A DNA stretch of 19,316 nucleotides, taken from assembly GCA_029218485.1 (NCBI GenBank), contig JAQXRK010000092.1:1-19316 (forward strand), written 5' to 3'. A model generated the notes under the pieces. The model ran no database searches. It saw nothing but the letters and a program-made list of their open reading frames with translations, and was not told where the DNA came from. Position 1 is the stretch's first letter. Each line of letters starts with the position of its first letter. Both the position numbers and the translations under genes were made by a program. Positions 15,780 through 19,316 of this stretch are shown here, piece by piece. Origin of the DNA: a bacterium (GTDB taxonomy: Bacteria > Bacillota > Clostridia > Christensenellales > CAG-138).

Positions 15780-15808
15780 ATCGTACCACAAAGCCCCGGC
15801 GGTGTCAA
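15780..15808 (-). promoter_or_regulatory. Sigma-A promoter for the Leu T-box operon
   Basis: On the minus strand TTGACA (15803-15808) and TACGAT (15780-15785) are 17 nt apart. The predicted start near 15773 lies just before stem I of the leader. The intergenic repeats begin about 20 nt upstream of the -35 box. Confidence 0.85.
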
Positions 15809-15825
15809 GCGGGGGGCGGCGATGT

Positions 15826-15985
15826 TTTTCGCAGAGGCGCAGAGGGGCGCTCACGCTCGGAGCGTGGCAGTATCACTTTCCAACCGATGCTTTTCGCAGA
15901 GGCGCAGGAGGGGCGCCCGCGCTCGGAGCGTGGCAGTATCACGTTCCAACCGATACTTTTCGCAGAGGCGCAGGAGGGACGCCCG
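15826..15985. repeat. Imperfect tandem repeat, 65-66-bp unit, two full copies and one partial
   Basis: Copies begin with ttttcgcagaggcgca at 15826, 15891 and 15957. The first two run 65 and 66 bp with few differences; the third matches for about 29 bp before diverging. The unit contains a short inverted repeat, gctcggagc. Translation of the minus strand gives a low-complexity Arg/Ser/Pro-rich peptide with no domain and no good start, so I treat it as non-coding intergenic repeat DNA. Confidence 0.85.
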
Positions 15986-16076
15986 CCGCGTGTCCGGGCG
16001 AACGGGCGCGATCGGAACTGCATTTCAAAACGCGAATGTCATGGGGCGCCCGCCGCCTGCCCGGGCGAACGGGCGC
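15981..16076. repeat. Direct repeat pair of 29 bp, 67 bp apart
   Basis: Segments 15981-16009 and 16048-16076 are 29 bp long with two mismatches, both rich in gcccg and sharing ccgggcgaacgggcgc. Their spacing is close to the neighbouring 65-66-bp period, as if two related repeat families were interleaved. Confidence 0.8.
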
Positions 16077-16079
16077 CCC
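16043..16079 (-). other. GC hairpin just after the RidA-family gene
   Basis: Perfect 10-bp arms (GGGGCGCCCG and CGGGCGCCCC) enclose a 17-nt loop, 10 nt past the stop codon at 16090. No T-run follows directly, only TTTT about 10 nt later. It may end or stabilise the transporter-operon transcript, but it overlaps the repeat family and could simply be repeat structure. Confidence 0.5.
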
Positions 16080-16089
16080 TGTGGGAACG

Positions 16090-16554
16090 CTATTCGACGA
16101 TGCGCGCGACCAGCTCGGCCTCCACCGGACAGTTGAACGCGAGCGTGCCCGTTGCGATCGCCGCGCGCGCATGGCGGCCGCGCTCGCCGAGCACATCGAA
16201 AAACAGATCGGACAGCGCGTTGAGCACCGCTGTCTGCTGAAAGAAATCCGCCGCGCTTGCGATGTAGCCCGTCACCTTCACGATCTCCACCCGGTCGAGA
16301 TCGCCCGCCGCTTCCTTCAGGATCGCGAGCAGGCGAAGGCCCGTTTCAAACGCCGCGCGCCGCCCCTGCTCCAGCGTCACCTCCGCGCCGACGCGGCCCG
16401 GAAAGAGCGGTGCGCCGTCCGCCGTGAAGGTGCTCTGGCCGGAAACGAAGACGAGGTCGCCCGCCCGGCGAAAGAGCAGGTAGCTGCCCTTGGGGGAGGG
16501 CAGGTCGGGCAGCCGAATGCCGAGCGACAGAAGCCGCTTCTCCGCTCTGCTCAT
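16090..16554 (-). CDS. RidA/YjgF-family protein
   Basis: This 154-residue protein has the Rid fold signature: DLVFVSGQ (33-40) near the N-terminus and a C-terminal R130 with VEAE (144-147), where family members bind the substrate carboxylate. It resembles the longer YjgF-endoribonuclease/chorismate-mutase-like branch rather than classical 130-residue RidA. Rid proteins hydrolyse reactive enamines and imines made by PLP enzymes, but function outside the RidA subgroup is mostly unknown. Its ATG overlaps the DUF6282 gene stop (ATGA at 16551-16554), so the two are translationally coupled. It is the last gene of the transporter operon, and a joint role in handling a nitrogen-containing small molecule is likely but unspecified. 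Confidence 0.85.
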   Translation of the reverse strand: MSRAEKRLLSLGIRLPDLPSPKGSYLLFRRAGDLVFVSGQSTFTADGAPLFPGRVGAEVTLEQGRRAAFETGLRLLAILKEAAGDLDRVEIVKVTGYIASAADFFQQTAVLNALSDLFFDVLGERGRHARAAIATGTLAFNCPVEAELVARIVE

Positions 16555-17474
16555 ACGGACGCCCCCTTGCAGGACAGGCCGAGCACGGTTTCGGCGTTTC
16601 GCACGGCCATCGTTCTCAGGCTTTCGTCATCGAAGCCCGCCTCGCCGAGCAGGTCGAAATACCGCTGCATGCAGACATCCGGCGGCTCCATGCTGCACTG
16701 GCCGGAATCCGTGCAGAGCAGCACGCGCTCCGGGCCGACCGCGCGGATGTGCGCGACCATCTGCTCCGGCGTAAACCCGTCGATGGGCATGAAGATGTAG
16801 CACATCTCCGCAAATACGTTCTCATACTCGCCGGTCAGCTCGCGCATCTCCGCGTCCGTCAGCGCCGTCGAGGCGTAGATCGGGTGCGTCAGGACGATGC
16901 TGCGCACGCCGCGCGACTTGGCCAGCGGCACGATATGGAAGATCTCGTCCCGCGAGATGTGGCCGGTCGCCAGCGCAACGCCGCCCTCCGCCATGACATC
17001 GAACGTCTCCTTCAGCGCATCCTGCACGGCGGGCGCGGTCAGGTCGATCGGCTCTATGCTGTCGATCGGCTGCGCACCGGGCGCCGGCACGCCGGCCGTC
17101 CATTCCGGCGGGATGTCGAAGCCGATGCCCTTGCGGCGGAGCATGGCGAGGTTGCTCTTTGCGTGCATGGTCGGCATCCAGACGATGCGCAGCAGCGGCA
17201 CCGTCCCGCGCCGGTAGCCGAGGGACGCGCGCACGGCATTCGGGTTGATGCCGCCGACGAAGCGGTTGAGCGTGACCGAGCCCCAGATGACCGGCGCGCC
17301 ATACTGCTCCGCCAGCACCGCATACGGAACGGTCGAATAGAAATGGGATTTGGCGACAAAGCCCGCCATGCCGGCCTCCGCCATGCGCCGGCTCATGGTG
17401 ACGAAATCGTATTTCCGCGGTATCGGCTCCGGGCCGCCGTGGATGTGCAGATCATAAGCGCCCTGAATGTTCAT
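16551..17474 (-). CDS. DUF6282-type metal-dependent hydrolase
   Basis: This 307-residue protein has an amidohydrolase-like metal layout: D8/H10/H12 in DLHIHGGP, K42/H44 in AKSHF, H172 in ATGHIS, H197 in LTHPIY and D256 in CTDSGQ. These match the DUF6282 group of uncharacterised PHP/amidohydrolase-like proteins. The ATG at 17474 follows GGGGAGGAG about 6 nt upstream. It lies 81 nt after the symporter gene and overlaps the RidA-family gene by 4 bp. Its substrate is unknown; the setting suggests cytoplasmic processing of a compound imported by the symporter. The family call rests on motif memory rather than a search. Confidence 0.8.
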   Translation of the reverse strand: MNIQGAYDLHIHGGPEPIPRKYDFVTMSRRMAEAGMAGFVAKSHFYSTVPYAVLAEQYGAPVIWGSVTLNRFVGGINPNAVRASLGYRRGTVPLLRIVWMPTMHAKSNLAMLRRKGIGFDIPPEWTAGVPAPGAQPIDSIEPIDLTAPAVQDALKETFDVMAEGGVALATGHISRDEIFHIVPLAKSRGVRSIVLTHPIYASTALTDAEMRELTGEYENVFAEMCYIFMPIDGFTPEQMVAHIRAVGPERVLLCTDSGQCSMEPPDVCMQRYFDLLGEAGFDDESLRTMAVRNAETVLGLSCKGASV

Positions 17475-17506
17475 GCGCGTCTCCTCCCCGTCAGAACAGA
17501 TGGAAT

Positions 17507-17534
17507 GCCGGAGTGCTGCATCGTGCGCTCCGGC
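17507..17534 (-). other. Small hairpin between the symporter and DUF6282 genes
   Basis: Perfect 7-bp arms (GCCGGAG/CTCCGGC) enclose a 14-nt loop in the 81-nt gap. There is no T-run, so it is not a terminator. It may stabilise or process the mRNA between transporter and enzyme genes. Confidence 0.4.
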
Positions 17535-17555
17535 CGGTGGTACAAAGTGGATGCA

Positions 17556-19067
17556 TCAGGCCCGCGCGGCGCGCTTTTGGGCCTTGGCCTCATCCTGCTC
17601 CCGGTTGACGGCGGCAAGGAAGCCATGGAACTTCTCGACCTGCGCCGGGTCGGGCTTTGGCGTCAGCAGGCTGACGATCACGAAGGTCAGCGCGTTGACG
17701 AGCAGTCCCCACGCGCCGCTCGAGATCGAGATGCCGAACGGCGTTTTCCACACGAACTGGGTCAGCAGAACGACCGCCACGCCGGCGATCAGACCGGCCA
17801 GCGCGCCCGCCTTTGTGCCGCGCTTCCAGTAGATCGCACCGATGAGCGACGGCAGCACCTGCAGGCAGCCGCCGAGCGCGAACGCCGAGATGCTCATGAT
17901 GAGCGAGGAGGAGAACTGCGACAGCAGCAGCGCGATCAGCGCGATGACAACGATCGTGATGCGGCCGACCAGCAGGCTCTTTTTGTCGGAAACCGGCTTG
18001 CGGGAGAACGGCTTGAACAGGTCGATCGTGAAGATCGAGCTGGCGGCGTGGAGCTGCGAGTCCGCGGAGGACATCGTTGCCGCGAGCGCGCCCGCCATCA
18101 CAAGCCCCGTCAGCAGCGGCGTAGAATACTTGCTGAGCATGAGCGGCAGAATCTGATCCGGCGCGTTTACGCCCGGCATGTGGATCACGCCCAGGAAGGC
18201 CACGACCATGATCGGCACATAGAAGAAGATCAGGTAGATCGGCGAGGTCACCGCGAGCCATTTGAGCGTCTTCGGGTTCTTGACCGCGTAGAAGCGCTGG
18301 AAGGACGGCGGGTAGACCGAGATGCCGAACAGCGAGAGGAACGTCGTCATGAAGATCGGCCATTTTTCAACCGGGATCAGCAGCCGGTCGCCGTACTTTT
18401 CGGCCATGGTCCGCATGATGTTCGTCCAGTCGAGCGTGCCCTCCACCTTGCCGAGGATCACGCCGCCAGCGATCCAGACGAGGATGATCATCATGATGCC
18501 CTGAATGGTATCCGTCCATGCGACCGCCTTGAAGCCGCCGAGCAGGATGTAGCCGATGATGACCGCATACAGGATGATGCAGCCCCACGTGAACGGGATG
18601 CGGCCGCCGGTTACGGACTCAAAGATGTGGCCGCCGCCGATGATCTGCGCCTGCAGATACGGGATCAGGAACACGAGGCTGACCAGCGCGACCACCGTGC
18701 GCAACGCCTTGCTCTGGTAGTAGTCGCCGAGCAGGTCGCCCTGCGTCATATAGCCGTACTTCTTGCCGAGGTGCCAGACCGGCCGCCCGATGAGATAGAT
18801 CATCATGGGGCTGACGATGCAAGAGGTCATCGTGGCGAAGAAATCGATGCCGGAGGAGTACAACTTGCCGGCCGCGCCGAGGAACGCGAAGCTCGAGTGG
18901 AACGTCGCCACATAGGTGAAATACGCGACAAACGGGCCGATGCTGCGGTTGCCGACGAAATAGTTTTCGAGCGACATCTTGCCCTTGTCGCGGCTGAACA
19001 CGCCGACGGCGAGCACGATCGCACAGTAAATGCCAATGATGATGAGGACCTGAATCCAGCCTTCCAT
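17556..19067 (-). CDS. Sodium:solute symporter (SSS family)
   Basis: This 503-residue, highly hydrophobic protein has about 13 predicted membrane spans and SSS landmarks: NYFVGNRSIG (35-44) after the first helix, LLGGFKAVAWTDTIQG (175-190), and a later AATMSSADSQL segment carrying Ser residues of the expected Na+ site. It would import a small organic solute, often a carboxylate, with sodium. The ATG at 19067 follows AAGGAGG at 9 nt. It begins 21 nt after a small membrane protein of the type that commonly accompanies such symporters. The substrate cannot be read from sequence; the downstream hydrolase and Rid-family genes suggest a compound that is hydrolysed after uptake. A branched-chain acid is conceivable given the neighbouring operons, but there is no direct evidence. 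Confidence 0.93.
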   Translation of the reverse strand: MEGWIQVLIIIGIYCAIVLAVGVFSRDKGKMSLENYFVGNRSIGPFVAYFTYVATFHSSFAFLGAAGKLYSSGIDFFATMTSCIVSPMMIYLIGRPVWHLGKKYGYMTQGDLLGDYYQSKALRTVVALVSLVFLIPYLQAQIIGGGHIFESVTGGRIPFTWGCIILYAVIIGYILLGGFKAVAWTDTIQGIMMIILVWIAGGVILGKVEGTLDWTNIMRTMAEKYGDRLLIPVEKWPIFMTTFLSLFGISVYPPSFQRFYAVKNPKTLKWLAVTSPIYLIFFYVPIMVVAFLGVIHMPGVNAPDQILPLMLSKYSTPLLTGLVMAGALAATMSSADSQLHAASSIFTIDLFKPFSRKPVSDKKSLLVGRITIVVIALIALLLSQFSSSLIMSISAFALGGCLQVLPSLIGAIYWKRGTKAGALAGLIAGVAVVLLTQFVWKTPFGISISSGAWGLLVNALTFVIVSLLTPKPDPAQVEKFHGFLAAVNREQDEAKAQKRAARA

Positions 19068-19088
19068 ACGCCAACGCCTCCTTCCCTG

Positions 19089-19298
19089 TCAGTCGCGGAA
19101 CAGCAGCCCCGCGAGCACAATGCCCACCACAATCAGCAGCGTGTACGCCGCCCAGAAATAGAACAGACTGAACGGCATCCCGAGCACGAACGGCTCGAGC
19201 CGCTGCCCGATCATGCCGACCGGCCCGTTCACCAGCGCAAAGCACAAGAGCCATCCGACCAGGCCGCAGATCTGCTTGCTTCTCCTTGTTTTCAGCAT
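19089..19298 (-). CDS. Small membrane protein, DUF3311-like, partner of the symporter
   Basis: This 69-residue protein has two membrane spans (about 10-30 and 40-67) and a basic N-terminus, MLKTRRSK. The stretch PFVLGMPFSLFYFW resembles the P-x-G-x-PF pattern of DUF3311/YhdT-type proteins found beside SSS transporters. The ATG at 19298 is preferred to one at 19313 because GGGAGGG lies about 7 nt before it, whereas the upstream ATG overlaps that ribosome binding site. It is the first gene of the transporter operon in the window; the promoter lies beyond the edge. It probably assists assembly or function of the symporter (inference). Confidence 0.75.
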   Translation of the reverse strand: MLKTRRSKQICGLVGWLLCFALVNGPVGMIGQRLEPFVLGMPFSLFYFWAAYTLLIVVGIVLAGLLFRD

Positions 19299-19316
19299 GG
19301 TTATCCCTCCCATTCT

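Noticed and set aside
15826..15985. CRISPR array
   Set aside because: The 65-66-bp units are contiguous with no unique spacers, and no cas genes are nearby.
15805..16023. 72-codon minus-strand frame in the repeat region, and a similar one at 15939-16196
   Set aside because: The peptide only restates the tandem repeats, overlaps the Leu promoter, and has no recognisable domain or ribosome binding site.

Overview
The window is a GC-rich (roughly 60-65%) bacterial segment in which every convincing gene lies on the minus strand. It most likely comes from a strictly anaerobic, high-GC member of the Clostridia (Oscillospiraceae-like). The evidence is three T-box leaders (a Gram-positive RNA device), strong GGAGG ribosome binding sites, a ferredoxin-dependent 2-oxoacid oxidoreductase, and small intergenic repeats. 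The genus is inference.

Layout in the direction of transcription (high to low coordinates). (1) 19298-16090: a small membrane protein, a sodium:solute symporter, a DUF6282-type hydrolase and a RidA-family protein, probably one operon whose promoter lies outside the window. (2) 16089-15483: a repeat cluster, then a sigma-A promoter and a T-box whose specifier reads CTC (Leu). (3) 15482-10715: a LeuA-like protein with a degenerate active site, a fusion of a TIM-barrel isomerase-like domain to an acyl-CoA synthetase, and an amidohydrolase. (4) 10714-7979: a promoter, a T-box reading ATC (Ile), and an acyl-CoA synthetase carrying an N-terminal HTH and cupin. (5) 7978-43: a promoter, a T-box reading GTA (Val), a second HTH-cupin-acyl-CoA synthetase, a P-loop ATPase, a four-subunit 2-oxoisovalerate:ferredoxin oxidoreductase, an omega-amidase-like nitrilase and a branched-chain aminotransferase.

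How they may work together. T-boxes normally switch genes on when their tRNA is uncharged, that is, under amino-acid shortage. Each of the three leaders reads a different branched-chain amino acid, and each operon contains exactly one acyl-CoA synthetase. The simplest model is assimilation rather than catabolism. Branched-chain acids (isovalerate, 2-methylbutyrate, isobutyrate) would be activated to CoA thioesters, reductively carboxylated by the Vor complex with reduced ferredoxin and CO2, and transaminated by IlvE to Leu, Ile and Val. The reductive-carboxylation chemistry is known from rumen bacteria and methanogens. Its three-way T-box control, the HTH-cupin-enzyme fusions, the LeuA pseudoenzyme and the isomerase-ligase fusion are the parts that look undescribed.
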